DNA from: Exiguobacterium aestuarii
GTDB lineage: Bacteria > Bacillota > Bacilli > Exiguobacteriales > Exiguobacteriaceae
Direction: 5' to 3'
Length of the DNA: 64,000 nucleotides
NCBI RefSeq assembly: GCF_020171655.1
Contig: NZ_JAIVAC010000001.1
Coordinates: forward strand, 1,612,001 to 1,676,000
In this document: one piece after another, positions 43,041 through 52,370 of the stretch
Layout of the letters: every line of letters starts with the position of its first letter
Position numbering within the stretch: position 1 is the stretch's first letter
Program-made: the position numbers and the translations under genes
The notes under the pieces: model-generated
Database searches by the model: none
Seen by the model: the letters and a program-made list of their open reading frames with translations, nothing else
Told to the model about the DNA's origin: nothing

Positions 43041-43357
43041 TTCAAATCCTCCAATTTCACTTCCTCATGCCATTCAGGAAGTGTTTCATAAAAAAGTTGC
43101 ATAGTGTCTTTCGATACTTTTTGACCCATAGCATGTTCGAGGGTTGTCCATTTTTCTAATGCTACTTTTGGATAAATCGTTTCTAGGAAAATGGTTGCGA
43201 CATCATCTAGTCGTTTCGTTCGTTCCACCACAGACAATGCTTCTAACGCTTCACAAAATCGTCGCCAATCTTCCAGACAATCTGGTCGATATCTCGTTAG
43301 AAACTGTGATAGATTACTTTCGATTTTTCGACAGTTCTCATCCAGCAAATGAATCAT
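43037..43357 (-). CDS. Small helical protein of the dynamin operon
   Basis: 106-residue soluble helical protein, no motif recognised. It overlaps its upstream gene by 20 bases and its downstream gene by 4, so its translation is coupled. Likely a partner or adaptor of the operon. Confidence 0.65.
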   Translation of the reverse strand: MIHLLDENCRKIESNLSQFLTRYRPDCLEDWRRFCEALEALSVVERTKRLDDVATIFLETIYPKVALEKWTTLEHAMGQKVSKDTMQLFYETLPEWHEEVKLEDLK

Positions 43358-44114
43358 TCAGACTCCCCCATTTCCTTAACACTTGTAACCACTGAGCCAC
43401 ATCCCGCTTTCCATACAAATCAAGCGTTCCAATTTGCTCCAGTTGAATTAAGCGTTTGACCACTTGTTGAAAATAAGGCCGGGGAGGGTAGCCATAGTAG
43501 AGCCAAGTCTCGTTCAACATATCCATCCCAATGTTCAACCATTCGGTTTGCCATTCTTCATAAGAAACATCCTTTGTCTCAAGGCGAAGACCTGCATGCT
43601 TCAAAAAGGATAAAGCGATTGGAGGTACTGATTGATGAAATGATAAAGAATTTTTCTTTAACAAATCCGAAAAAGTAAAGGTGTCAAAGGAAACTTGATG
43701 AATCCACGACCACATGTCTCCTTTTAAGACAATATCTTTTGAAATGACGGTGTGACATTGTCTACGATCGAGCAAAGGCTTCATCCATATTTCCAATCGA
43801 TCCCCTATGACGACGCTGACAGTATGATTCGCCCTAAACGATATATGATGTAAATCGTTCGGATGAACATATTCCACGTCATAGAAATTCGTCAACGTAA
43901 ATGTCGAGTCTTCTCGAATCGGAAATGGACTAGACGAGGTGACGGATATTTTAAACAATTCAGTGACAAGTCGCGGCTCTCCAACAACAAACAACTTCGT
44001 TCTTTGAAACGTGTAGGTGGGTGTCGGTTCATTGCTCAACGCTTGCCAGTACGAATATTCAGAAGTGAGACGGGCAGCATCAATCTGCTGCCCGAGCATC
44101 GTCATACACTTCAT
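43338..44114 (-). CDS. Hypothetical protein of the dynamin operon
   Basis: 258-residue soluble protein with a beta-rich N-terminal half (RTKLFVVGEPRLVTELF, FYDVEYVHPND) and a helical C-terminal half with paired Trp/Tyr residues. No family recognised. It overlaps the first dynamin-like gene's stop by 4 bases (ATGA). The Met start at 44114 is supported by this coupling; a downstream ATG at 44105 is possible. Confidence 0.65.
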   Translation of the reverse strand: MKCMTMLGQQIDAARLTSEYSYWQALSNEPTPTYTFQRTKLFVVGEPRLVTELFKISVTSSSPFPIREDSTFTLTNFYDVEYVHPNDLHHISFRANHTVSVVIGDRLEIWMKPLLDRRQCHTVISKDIVLKGDMWSWIHQVSFDTFTFSDLLKKNSLSFHQSVPPIALSFLKHAGLRLETKDVSYEEWQTEWLNIGMDMLNETWLYYGYPPRPYFQQVVKRLIQLEQIGTLDLYGKRDVAQWLQVLRKWGSLNDSFAG

Positions 44115-46495
44115 TTTTGTAAAATCTCCGTTTTCAATTGTGCAATGTAGGCAATCTGACGTTCAATGTTTGCCTCTGATGCATCAAATTCAACTCGTTC
44201 AGTTGATTCCTCATTTTTTAGTTTCGTGAGACGTTCTTCCCATTCACCTAATTCTTCACGATAATGCCGCGGTAATTCTTCTTCCATCACTCGTTGAATG
44301 TTGAGCGTCTCAAGTTGTAACCATTGCTCGAATGCTTCACCCTCTTCTCGGATGAGCCTGTCTACCGTTCCTTCTACTTGTTCTTGGATGTGTTGTGTCT
44401 CAGCCTTTTTCATTGCCTCGATTTCTTCTCGTTCTAACTGTTGAAGCTGTCGTTCGCGTTCGTCTTGTAAATACTGTCGCTTCTGATCGATTTTTTGTTT
44501 AAGTGTTTCTTTTTCGCCAGCCTCGCGTAGCATCTCATCTAACAATTCTTGTTTTTTCGTGAAGGCGTGCAACACTTGTTGACGCTCTGCGTGGAAGCGG
44601 GCTTGATGCTCGTAATCAATACGCATATCTTGTTGCCGATCAGCATCCATCGATTTACCGATTCGAACAGCAACCGTTTCTAGAGGACTCGTAATTTGAT
44701 CAAGCGTTTTCCACATCGAGACCTCTTTCTTAGTAGAACGTTTTTCAGTCTCCACTACCGCAGTTTGCGCAATGATTGTTAACATCTCTTTCCTTCTACG
44801 TTTCGCCGCTTCTTTTGGATTTTCTTGTTCATTTTCAGAGTTCTCGTCTTGACGCTGTTCTTGATTTTGTTCTTGCTCATTTTTCTCTTGTTCTTTGTTT
44901 TGTTGGTCTTTCGCCATTTTTCCAGTTGTTTGCTTTACGCCTTCAGTAATTGCAACTTTCCCTGCAACTTTCCCACCTGCTTGCGCTCCCGCACTGACCC
45001 CTTGTGTCAGTACAGCCAATGCAACTGCAGCACCAATATCTGCGACACGTCCGACCATTTTCATGGTTTTTTCCATTTTGTGAGGATCAAACGATTCATC
45101 AACGACGTATACGGGCTCATATGGTTGATGCAACATATCTTGTAATTTTTCAAGTTCATCACGTAATATCTGGACAGCTTCTGCAGAAGAATCCGATTCC
45201 ACGATAGCAATCTCAGCTAATTTTGCTTCATGCTCTTCCACCATACGTTGACGCCGTTCATCATAAGCTTGTTGGAACTCATCAAACGACCACGCATTAA
45301 AGCTAACCGTCACGTCTCCCTCAATCGGTTGTAACGTATAACGAATCCCACTTAATAGTCCATCTAAGTCACGCTTCACGGAGTCATGGACATTTCTGCG
45401 CAGCTCGATTAGTACTTCTTGAGCGACATTTTCATCGAGCTTCGTCATCAATTGAGATTCTAATTGATTCTGTGCCCATTCAAGCTGTTCTTCGATTATT
45501 TCTTTCATCTTTTTGTAAGTTTGTTTCAATGATTCGTGAAATTGAGATAATTCAATTTCCACTTGTTCATTCAATTGATTTTTTTGAAGGTGAACCCGCT
45601 CCATCGCTTCTTGTAATTGTTCACCTGTCTCGTCTGCACTTAACTTTTGAAGATATAAGTCTTGTTCTAAACGTACGGTCACTTGATCCAACCAATGAAT
45701 CATTGCATGTACGAAACGACTTTCTTTAAGTGCGTGCGTATTGGTCACTAAATCAGGAATCAACTGTTCAGTTACTTGTGACAAACCGGCACCAGTTTTC
45801 GCGCTGACAGCAACAAGTGGATAATACTTGCCAAGCTCTTCAACTAATTGATTCGTCGTATGCTCCATAACTTCTTGAAGCGATGTTTCCGATAAGTGAT
45901 CGATTTTGTTGATGACAAAATACAAATTTGGTTGATACGGAATCAACTGTTTTAAGTAAAGAATGTCTTCCGCCGTTAGTCCTTGCCATGACATCACATA
46001 AATGGCCGCATCACAACGGAGCATCGCTTCTTCAGTCATGCTAATGTGATGGGCATACTTTGTATTGCGTCCTGGTGTATCGACGAGCTGTAGCGTCGGC
46101 TGATTCGCAAGTTCAGAAGTAGCAATGTGAATGGATGTCCAGTTTTTCTGTGTACCACTCGCTACATACTGAGAAAATTCTTCTGAACTGACGAATTCAA
46201 TCTCGCCATCCGTTGTCGTAGCATGAATCTTTGGTTCGCCATAACCGATGGTGGTCAAGATTGTCGTTGACTCATTCGTATGGGTAGGAAGAAGCGATTT
46301 CCCGATGATTCGGTTTAGAAGTTCTGATTTCCCGACACTAAATGACCCAAATACGCCGACTCGAACCGTTTGGTCTTGTAAAGAGCCAAACAGAGAGGCA
46401 AATTCTTTTTCCTCACGTTCCAATAAACCGAGCTCTTGCTGCACCGTTTCCATAAGGGATTCATTGATTAAGGTAGAAGTACGTTCAATTTGCAT
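44111..46495 (-). CDS. Dynamin-family GTPase with hydrophobic segment (third in the row)
   Basis: 794-residue dynamin-like protein. G1 is GSFSVGKS (50-57), G2 has the switch Thr in THTNESTTI, G3 is DTPG (139-142) and G4 is NKID (196-199), so GTP binding should be normal. A long helical stalk follows. Residues about 470-510 hold a glycine/alanine hydrophobic stretch (RVADIGAAVALAVLTQGVSA), a candidate membrane paddle, then a highly charged Glu/Gln/Asn low-complexity linker and a final coiled coil. Such GTPases bend or fuse membranes in pairs. It overlaps the neighbouring genes on both sides (28 and 4 bases). Confidence 0.85.
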   Translation of the reverse strand: MQIERTSTLINESLMETVQQELGLLEREEKEFASLFGSLQDQTVRVGVFGSFSVGKSELLNRIIGKSLLPTHTNESTTILTTIGYGEPKIHATTTDGEIEFVSSEEFSQYVASGTQKNWTSIHIATSELANQPTLQLVDTPGRNTKYAHHISMTEEAMLRCDAAIYVMSWQGLTAEDILYLKQLIPYQPNLYFVINKIDHLSETSLQEVMEHTTNQLVEELGKYYPLVAVSAKTGAGLSQVTEQLIPDLVTNTHALKESRFVHAMIHWLDQVTVRLEQDLYLQKLSADETGEQLQEAMERVHLQKNQLNEQVEIELSQFHESLKQTYKKMKEIIEEQLEWAQNQLESQLMTKLDENVAQEVLIELRRNVHDSVKRDLDGLLSGIRYTLQPIEGDVTVSFNAWSFDEFQQAYDERRQRMVEEHEAKLAEIAIVESDSSAEAVQILRDELEKLQDMLHQPYEPVYVVDESFDPHKMEKTMKMVGRVADIGAAVALAVLTQGVSAGAQAGGKVAGKVAITEGVKQTTGKMAKDQQNKEQEKNEQEQNQEQRQDENSENEQENPKEAAKRRRKEMLTIIAQTAVVETEKRSTKKEVSMWKTLDQITSPLETVAVRIGKSMDADRQQDMRIDYEHQARFHAERQQVLHAFTKKQELLDEMLREAGEKETLKQKIDQKRQYLQDERERQLQQLEREEIEAMKKAETQHIQEQVEGTVDRLIREEGEAFEQWLQLETLNIQRVMEEELPRHYREELGEWEERLTKLKNEESTERVEFDASEANIERQIAYIAQLKTEILQK

Positions 46496-48681
46496 TCTTG
46501 TAACCTCTCTTTCGCTTGTTCTAAATCTACAGATACACGACTTAATAGTTGTTGAATTCGTTCTTTTTCCTCTGCTGACTCGTTCATCATCTTTTCCATC
46601 ACGGTTTGTTCTTCGCGGAGACTTGCTAGCAGCTCATCTTGAGCTTCTAAATGTAAATCGATTTCTCGTCTGGCAACTTGAAGCGTGTCACATTCTTCAA
46701 AGAACGTTTCAAACTCATCACGTTGTCGTCTTCCGTTACTCTTAATTTGTTTAATGACTCGACGTACTTCTTTTGTCACCATTTTTTTATCCACTTCATT
46801 TTGTTCTTTCATCTGTTCGAAACGAATCCGTTTCTTTTCTCTTTCGAGTTCTTCTTTTGCTTTTCTCCACTCTTCCATCGTATCGAATCGACTAACCCCT
46901 TCGATGAGACCGTCTGTGTTGTCATGGTGACGAGCTGTCAATTCTCGAAGCGCTCTTCGTAATTCATCTTGTTGCTCAATCAAACGTCCATACTCCTTAT
47001 TTTCAACCCACATCTTATTTACTTTATCCGATAGAATCACACGCGTTCGAATGACCGTTTTTTCAATACGTTTTGGATTTTGTCCCAGTAATAGTGCGTT
47101 GCTCTCTAATTCTTGTTGCAAAAGTTTACGTTCCGTCTCATAGTGATGATTCTTTTCACTCTTTATCCCTTTGACTCTTCTAAGCTCAATTAGTTGTTGG
47201 TAGTCTTCATCCATACCTTTCAATTTTTCCTCAATATCCTCAAGCTCAAATTGAGAAGTCGCATGTGTGTTGACTTGTCGCTGCTTCACTTTTAAAGAAA
47301 CAGGCATTGATGAAATGGCTACCTCTTCTTTAAATTGAAGATCAAATTGCTCGACATACTCATCCATTTCACGCTTCAACGTTTTGGATAGCTTCTTCAA
47401 GGATTGCTGGAATAATTGCTCGAGTTGGTCAGTATGTTGTTCTAGATCTTCTTCGATGTCCTCTAAGTCCCCAATCCATTCAATCTGATTCATTGAATCA
47501 ATCAATTCATTTTCAAGTTGAATGACACTTGTTTTTAAGTCTTCCACACTTTTTTCGATGGACGTGTCGAACGTCTTCTTAATCTCTCTAACTTGTTGAT
47601 TTAATTCTGTTCGCCGTACGTCGTAACGAAGTTTGAGCAAATCGAACTGTTTCGCCATTTCTTCGACATCAATGGATTGATTCAACACATCCTCAATTTT
47701 GTGAAGCAAGCCACCCATGCGTTTATAGTACTGCTCCAAATCAAAGAAAGGAGACTGCAAGGCATCTCTCGTCTGCTCACCGTCAAACAAGTAATGTTCT
47801 AACTTCTCTTCGAACATCTCAAAACGTGAGGCAGTACGTAAGTCTTCGATCGACCAATCTACAAACTTATCGGGTTCGACAGTTGCATCATGAGCTTTCA
47901 ATGCCTGAAGGGCACTGACCGGATAAACTTGGGCCAATGGCACATTACAATATTCGTTTTGACGCAATGCGGTTTCAAGTAATCGAACGACTTCTTCAAT
48001 CTCATTTTTCGGAATGCCGTCTAACCGGTTTGCGACAAAGAAAATGCGGTCGATCGAATCCGACAGGTCTTTCAAAAACTCAAACTCTGTCCGTTTTCCA
48101 GGTTGCTCCATGTTGAAGAGTAGGATGCTAGCCTGAGACGTCCGAATCTTGTCCTTTGTGATACGTTCGTGCTCAGGGTTAAGGGCCTGTAGCCCTGGTG
48201 TATCGACAAGAACAACACCGTTCTGGAGATAAGGGGAGTCGATAAATAAATCAACATGTCGAATGGCGTGTGATACATCCAACAACTTACTCATCTCAGT
48301 CACATATTGATCGAGTTGGTCAAAAGACACCTCTTCTTCTTTACCGTCATAGTAGTGCACGATGGCACATTCATGACCCGGACCTTCCGTCTGGTGACGG
48401 ATGAAGTTGATGGTTGCCGTCGTTGGCGTGACACGTGACGGCAACACTTCCTTCTGCAACAAAGCGTTAATAAAGGTGGATTTACCCGTCGAGAATTCTC
48501 CAACGACAACGATTTCAAAGCGTTGTTGCAAAAACTGTTTTTCTTGTTGCTGTAGGAGTTCCATCCAATCTTGTAACTCGGTGTAATCAGGAAATACGGA
48601 TAACGTTTCTTCTGCCGTCTGTTTGGCTTCTGTAAAAAGTTGAGTAATCGCATCAAGTTGTTGAGTAAATTCTTTACGCAT
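46468..48681 (-). CDS. Dynamin-family GTPase (second in the row)
   Basis: 737-residue dynamin-like protein. G1 is GEFSTGKS (61-68), the switch Thr is in TPTTATI, G3 is DTPG in VLVDTPGLQAL and G4 is NRLD, so GTPase residues are present. A long coiled-coil stalk fills residues about 300-735. Start at 48681 has AAAGGAG upstream and overlaps the previous gene by 8 bases. Unlike its downstream neighbour it has no long hydrophobic insert, so it may act as the partner subunit. Confidence 0.87.
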   Translation of the reverse strand: MRKEFTQQLDAITQLFTEAKQTAEETLSVFPDYTELQDWMELLQQQEKQFLQQRFEIVVVGEFSTGKSTFINALLQKEVLPSRVTPTTATINFIRHQTEGPGHECAIVHYYDGKEEEVSFDQLDQYVTEMSKLLDVSHAIRHVDLFIDSPYLQNGVVLVDTPGLQALNPEHERITKDKIRTSQASILLFNMEQPGKRTEFEFLKDLSDSIDRIFFVANRLDGIPKNEIEEVVRLLETALRQNEYCNVPLAQVYPVSALQALKAHDATVEPDKFVDWSIEDLRTASRFEMFEEKLEHYLFDGEQTRDALQSPFFDLEQYYKRMGGLLHKIEDVLNQSIDVEEMAKQFDLLKLRYDVRRTELNQQVREIKKTFDTSIEKSVEDLKTSVIQLENELIDSMNQIEWIGDLEDIEEDLEQHTDQLEQLFQQSLKKLSKTLKREMDEYVEQFDLQFKEEVAISSMPVSLKVKQRQVNTHATSQFELEDIEEKLKGMDEDYQQLIELRRVKGIKSEKNHHYETERKLLQQELESNALLLGQNPKRIEKTVIRTRVILSDKVNKMWVENKEYGRLIEQQDELRRALRELTARHHDNTDGLIEGVSRFDTMEEWRKAKEELEREKKRIRFEQMKEQNEVDKKMVTKEVRRVIKQIKSNGRRQRDEFETFFEECDTLQVARREIDLHLEAQDELLASLREEQTVMEKMMNESAEEKERIQQLLSRVSVDLEQAKERLQECKLNVLLP

Positions 48682-50755
48682 GAGTTTCTCCTTTATAGCG
48701 AGTCACGTGAAGGTGTTGGAGTGTCTTCGCTTTTTCTTGGTTAATGTATTTCTTAAAATTAATTGTGAATTGGCGTAATGCTTGAGACATCGCTTCATTC
48801 GTATCTTCTAGCGCGTCGACAATCGTCGCATGAATCTCCTCGGCTTGTTCATCCATAAATTGAGTGTCTGAAGAACTGAAACGAAGCAATTCTTGAATCT
48901 CTTGAATGGTGTCTGTCTCATAGTCGCCTATTTTCTTTTCGTGAAGCCGAATCTCTTCCTCTAGCCTCACTAATTCTTCTTCCGCTTCTTTCATTTGCTT
49001 GGCGGATTGCTCCATTACTTGTTGAAGTGTCTGATCATGTTGTTGCTTCAACTGTTCATACCTTTCCGACCACTCATCGCGAGCCGTCGAATCTCTATGC
49101 ACAGTGCGCTCTTTAAATAACAGCCACTTCCGTTTTACTTCGACGTTCCTTTCGACTTCAGGCATCTTGCCAAGCGATTGAATCTCAAGCTTCCAATCTG
49201 CACCAATGTCTGTAACTTTTATGTCACGCTGTTTAGGCAGTTCCTTGAGCTTTTGATCCGCACGTTTAGATGAGTTGATTAACCTCGTACGCTTCGATTT
49301 GAACTGTTTCATCTCTTTTGTTCGATTTTCAATCATTTGCATTAAATCCAGTTTTTCATTCAGTTGAACGTTACTCTTCAATTCGACTTTAGCTATATCC
49401 CAGTTCACCTTGTGTTCCAAATCGAACACTTCCATCGCTTGAAAGAAGCGAGCAAGTTCATCTTCAATATCTACACGACGTCGGTCCACATGATTCGTAA
49501 ACAGGGAATGAACCTCTTCATTCCATTGTTTGAGTAAAGATAGACATTCATCTTGATACGTCTGATATTCAGTCATGACGCTTTGAAATTTCGACTTTTC
49601 CAAATGCTTATCACTTTCTCGTCGAAAAGTTTTTCGGAATTGTCGCTCTTCTTTATTCTTTTTCATTTGCACTTCTTTCAGTTGAAGGAGCAACTGTTCA
49701 TCAGCTGAGTCTGAATCAAATGTGATATCTGCTAGCAAGTTCGTCCCATGTGTTTCAATGTGATCGTAACTCTCGATAATCAATTGTCGAAGTCGTGCTT
49801 CACGCAGTTGACGCTCTTTTTCCTGTTCTATCGATAAAGACTGATTCACACTTTCGTACGATTCGATTCGTAACATCACTTCTTCATACGCATGTTGCAG
49901 ACTGTTTAGTTCCGAGCTTTCATAGGCTTTCGTCTCCATATACATAGAAAGCTCTTGTTCAAGCTGCAGAAGTCCCGATTCAGCAAGCAGCTTCTCATTT
50001 CCCGAATGTTTAGCTTCAATCGCCTGAAGCGATGCTACCGGAAATATAGCCGGGATATCCGAACAATAGGTAGCTAACCTTTTTTCCATTGCCATTTTCA
50101 CGTCTTGCCATTGTGTCTCGCTAATCGTGTCATAACGGGTTCCGACAAGAATGACATGTTTGCCTTGTTGGAGAAAGCGTTGAATCAATTCATCATCGAC
50201 CACATCAATTCCTCGGGGTGCCTGAAACAGGTAAAGTACCGTCGCTGAAGAGAATAAAATATCCTCCGTCGTCTCGAACGCTTCAATCGTTCGTGAGTTC
50301 GCACCAGGAGTGTCCACTAAAATCAAATCATCATTGAGAAATGGAACATCGAGATAAAGATCCACATAACGTGGTTCTAAGGATACAGAAGACTCTTTTT
50401 GAAAAGTCGTGTACTTTTCAATTTTCTCGGAATCCATTCGCCCTTCTTCAATGACTTCTCCATTAGCAGCAACAGTTTTAAAAGTCGGGAGTTGTCCATT
50501 CTGTATAGCAAAGATTCGAGTAATCGTTTTTGTCGTTTCGTTCGTGTGTGCTTTTAAGTATGTATGACCGAGCAATGCGTTGAGCAAAGCTGATTTTCCT
50601 GCGCTAAACTGACCGACTGCAAGAATTTGGCTTCTTGTATGTTCAAAGTGGTCTTGAAGATGTTGAATATCGTTTGCAAGGAATGGATCATCTGCATATA
50701 AAGAAACCCATTCCTCAAGTGATTGTTTCATTTGCTCTTTACTTAATAATTCCAA
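48674..50755 (-). CDS. Dynamin-family GTPase (first in the row)
   Basis: 693-residue dynamin-like protein. G1 is GQFSAGKS (48-55), the switch Thr is in THTNETTKTI and G3 is DTPG in LVDTPGANSRT. The G4 position reads VGTRYDTIS: TRYD in place of N/TKxD, so the guanine contact is altered. A helical stalk with strong coiled coils makes up the rest. The start is a TTG at 50755 with AAGGAGG seven bases upstream. It is the first gene of the six-gene operon. Bacterial dynamins such as DynA act on membranes during stress or phage attack. Confidence 0.85.
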   Translation of the reverse strand: MELLSKEQMKQSLEEWVSLYADDPFLANDIQHLQDHFEHTRSQILAVGQFSAGKSALLNALLGHTYLKAHTNETTKTITRIFAIQNGQLPTFKTVAANGEVIEEGRMDSEKIEKYTTFQKESSVSLEPRYVDLYLDVPFLNDDLILVDTPGANSRTIEAFETTEDILFSSATVLYLFQAPRGIDVVDDELIQRFLQQGKHVILVGTRYDTISETQWQDVKMAMEKRLATYCSDIPAIFPVASLQAIEAKHSGNEKLLAESGLLQLEQELSMYMETKAYESSELNSLQHAYEEVMLRIESYESVNQSLSIEQEKERQLREARLRQLIIESYDHIETHGTNLLADITFDSDSADEQLLLQLKEVQMKKNKEERQFRKTFRRESDKHLEKSKFQSVMTEYQTYQDECLSLLKQWNEEVHSLFTNHVDRRRVDIEDELARFFQAMEVFDLEHKVNWDIAKVELKSNVQLNEKLDLMQMIENRTKEMKQFKSKRTRLINSSKRADQKLKELPKQRDIKVTDIGADWKLEIQSLGKMPEVERNVEVKRKWLLFKERTVHRDSTARDEWSERYEQLKQQHDQTLQQVMEQSAKQMKEAEEELVRLEEEIRLHEKKIGDYETDTIQEIQELLRFSSSDTQFMDEQAEEIHATIVDALEDTNEAMSQALRQFTINFKKYINQEKAKTLQHLHVTRYKGETHA

Positions 50756-50783
50756 GCATAACCCTCCTTGTTCCTCAGTTGTT

Positions 50784-50789
50784 ATTATA
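50784..50789 (-). promoter_or_regulatory. Candidate -10 box of the dynamin operon
   Basis: On the minus strand TATAAT reads at 50789-50784, about 28 bases before the TTG start. A TTGACC further upstream is too far (42 bases) to be its -35, and no good -35 is seen at 16-18 bases. Confidence 0.45.
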
Positions 50790-50950
50790 AGGAATTTTAC
50801 GAAAGTGAGTCTTACTTTTTTTGTTAAAGGTCAATAAAATAGTGATTCTTCATAATTAATTGATAATTATTCTAGTTTTAAAAAAAGAGATTGGCTAAAT
50901 AAGCATATGTTCTCAGAATTCTTGATTTACTAACCAAAAAGCAAAAAAAA

Positions 50951-50975
50951 ACTACCATTTTGTCAAATTGGTAGT
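50951..50975 (-). terminator. Minus-strand hairpin terminator in the accessory stretch
   Basis: ACTACCAattt is complementary to the matching half (palindrome ACTACCA...TGGTAGT) and on the minus strand it runs into nine Ts. It shields the dynamin operon from transcripts coming from the right. Confidence 0.75.
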
Positions 50976-51353
50976 CTAGACTAATCTAAATTATTGAAAT
51001 ATTGCACATAATCTTAGGGACGAAGGCTTAAGAACGAACACTTTTAAAATCATTTGTAATGAAGGTGTTTTTGTATGTTCAATAACGAATATTCAAACGA
51101 ATTGAAATCGAGAGTAGCTTAAGACAAACTAAATGTTCAATGGAGGATTAAAAAAATCATGGAGAAATACGAATTTTAAATTAAGTGCATGATAATTAAA
51201 TAATCTTGAAAAGAATTATTTCTGAAAATTGTTAAGCCTTTAAGACTTTTAAGAATTTTCACTACTTCAAACTTATTTTCTTAAGAGCACACAAGTTTTA
51301 CGAACGGGTTAAACACAATTATTTTTTTATAACTAAGAACGTATTTAATGAAA

Positions 51354-51400
51354 ATCAGACTGCCTAAAACCGTTAAAATACGGGAATCAAGCAGCCTGAT
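51354..51400. repeat. Imperfect inverted repeat, possible element end or terminator
   Basis: ATCAGACTGC (51354-51363) and GCAGCCTGAT (51391-51400) are inverted copies with one mismatch; inside lie CCGTT and AACGG-like words. It may be a terminator-like hairpin or a mobile-element end. It lies 70 bases past the stop of the zinc-ribbon gene. Confidence 0.3.
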
Positions 51401-51467
51401 CAAGATCTTCTAAGTATGACTTATATCGCTATAGGTCAATCTATAAATATTGTTTTTTGTTTCAGGA

Positions 51468-51761
51468 TTAATCGTCAAAATTTCTAGTTTCTAGATATTC
51501 TTCATACTCTTTCTCACTATCAACGAAATCTGGAATTTGACTCTCATCGCACCCCTCGCAATAGTATATTTTATCGCCGTATTCGTCTTCATATTCTTTA
51601 GAAATTTCAAATTCAATATACTGTTCACAGTCGTCGCAACGGACTATATCTTTTCTTTTCAAGTGTATTCCTAAACATTTTTCACAAATTTCGGAATTTG
51701 ATGCGTCATCGATATACACTAAGAATTCTACATTAGTTTTGCATTCTTCACACACTTTCAT
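51468..51761 (-). CDS. Zinc-ribbon-like protein with four CxxC motifs
   Basis: 97 residues with four Cys pairs: CEEC, CEKC, CDDC and CEGC, suggesting two zinc ribbons, and an acidic C-terminus. No family recognised. AAGGGGG precedes the ATG at 51761. The upstream 81-residue gene is 18 bases away, so they form a pair in an AT-rich accessory patch. Confidence 0.65.
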   Translation of the reverse strand: MKVCEECKTNVEFLVYIDDASNSEICEKCLGIHLKRKDIVRCDDCEQYIEFEISKEYEDEYGDKIYYCEGCDESQIPDFVDSEKEYEEYLETRNFDD

Positions 51762-51779
51762 AGCATAGCCCCCTTGAGT

Positions 51780-52025
51780 CTAGAGTTTTCCAGTTTCTAG
51801 ATACTTCATTAGTTCCAAATCTGTGTTAAAGGCTGACAGTTCCATAGAGGAATTAGAATTGTTTCTTCTCTTATTAATTTGCGCTATAAGTTTATCATCG
51901 CATTTTTGTTTATGAACAATAAAACCTGCAATATATTCACCACTAAAACTTTTTTCAATAACTATTAACGCATTTTGTTTGTCATGAATCCGAAAGCCAC
52001 AACTATAACATATGAAATTATTCAT
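51780..52025 (-). CDS. Small cysteine-containing accessory protein
   Basis: 81 residues. The N-terminus MNNFICYSCGF has one CxxC pair and a later Cys, so it may be a partial zinc ribbon. Function unknown. GGAGGAG lies before the ATG at 52025. It is paired with the zinc-ribbon gene and AT-rich like the surrounding patch. Confidence 0.55.
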   Translation of the reverse strand: MNNFICYSCGFRIHDKQNALIVIEKSFSGEYIAGFIVHKQKCDDKLIAQINKRRNNSNSSMELSAFNTDLELMKYLETGKL

Positions 52026-52370
52026 TTAGTTCACTCCTCCGAAAGATAAATCCAGTGAAATCTCTAATCCTTCTTCAAATTGAAACGCAGTGCTACAATT
52101 ATAAAGTTCTCACCACACTCTACTAAGTTTAGTCTTTCATATTCTCTTACATTGATATAAATTTCTACAGCAGAACAGTTGATAATAATAGAAATCACTC
52201 GGCGTTATTCACTTTTAAAATGCGACTCTCTGAGGAAATAATACTACACATAAGATATTTTTGATACTTTTCTATTAAATATATCAAAAAAAAATAACTT
52301 TTTATAAAAAAGTCGTTATTATATAGATGTGTATTAAATAAAATTGTTAAGTTACAAGGAGGAATTTAAT
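52026..52370. other. AT-rich divergent intergenic region with two small inverted repeats
   Basis: About 345 bases between divergent genes. TTGATA (52261-52266) and TATCAA (52282-52287) form one inverted repeat, and AATAAC (52293-52298) with GTTATT (52315-52320) another. They sit 50-110 bases before the XRE regulator and could be its operator. AAGGAGG at 52357-52363 is the ribosome site of that gene. Nothing else is recognisable. Confidence 0.35.

Larger units (their letters stand above)
50756..51467. other. AT-rich gene-poor stretch with possible IS remnants
   Basis: About 700 bases without a convincing full gene. It holds the dynamin operon promoter region, a minus-strand hairpin terminator at 50951-50975, two short reading frames with Shine-Dalgarno-like sites, and an imperfect inverted repeat at 51354-51400. 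The short frames are MFNNEYSNELKSRVA at 51075-51122 and MEKYEF at 51159-51179, the latter continuing KLSA if one T is removed. Both resemble the start of IS3-family OrfA transposases (for example M-x-K-Y-S-x-E-F-K) and would be decayed copies. The similarity is short, so it is a guess. Confidence 0.3.
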
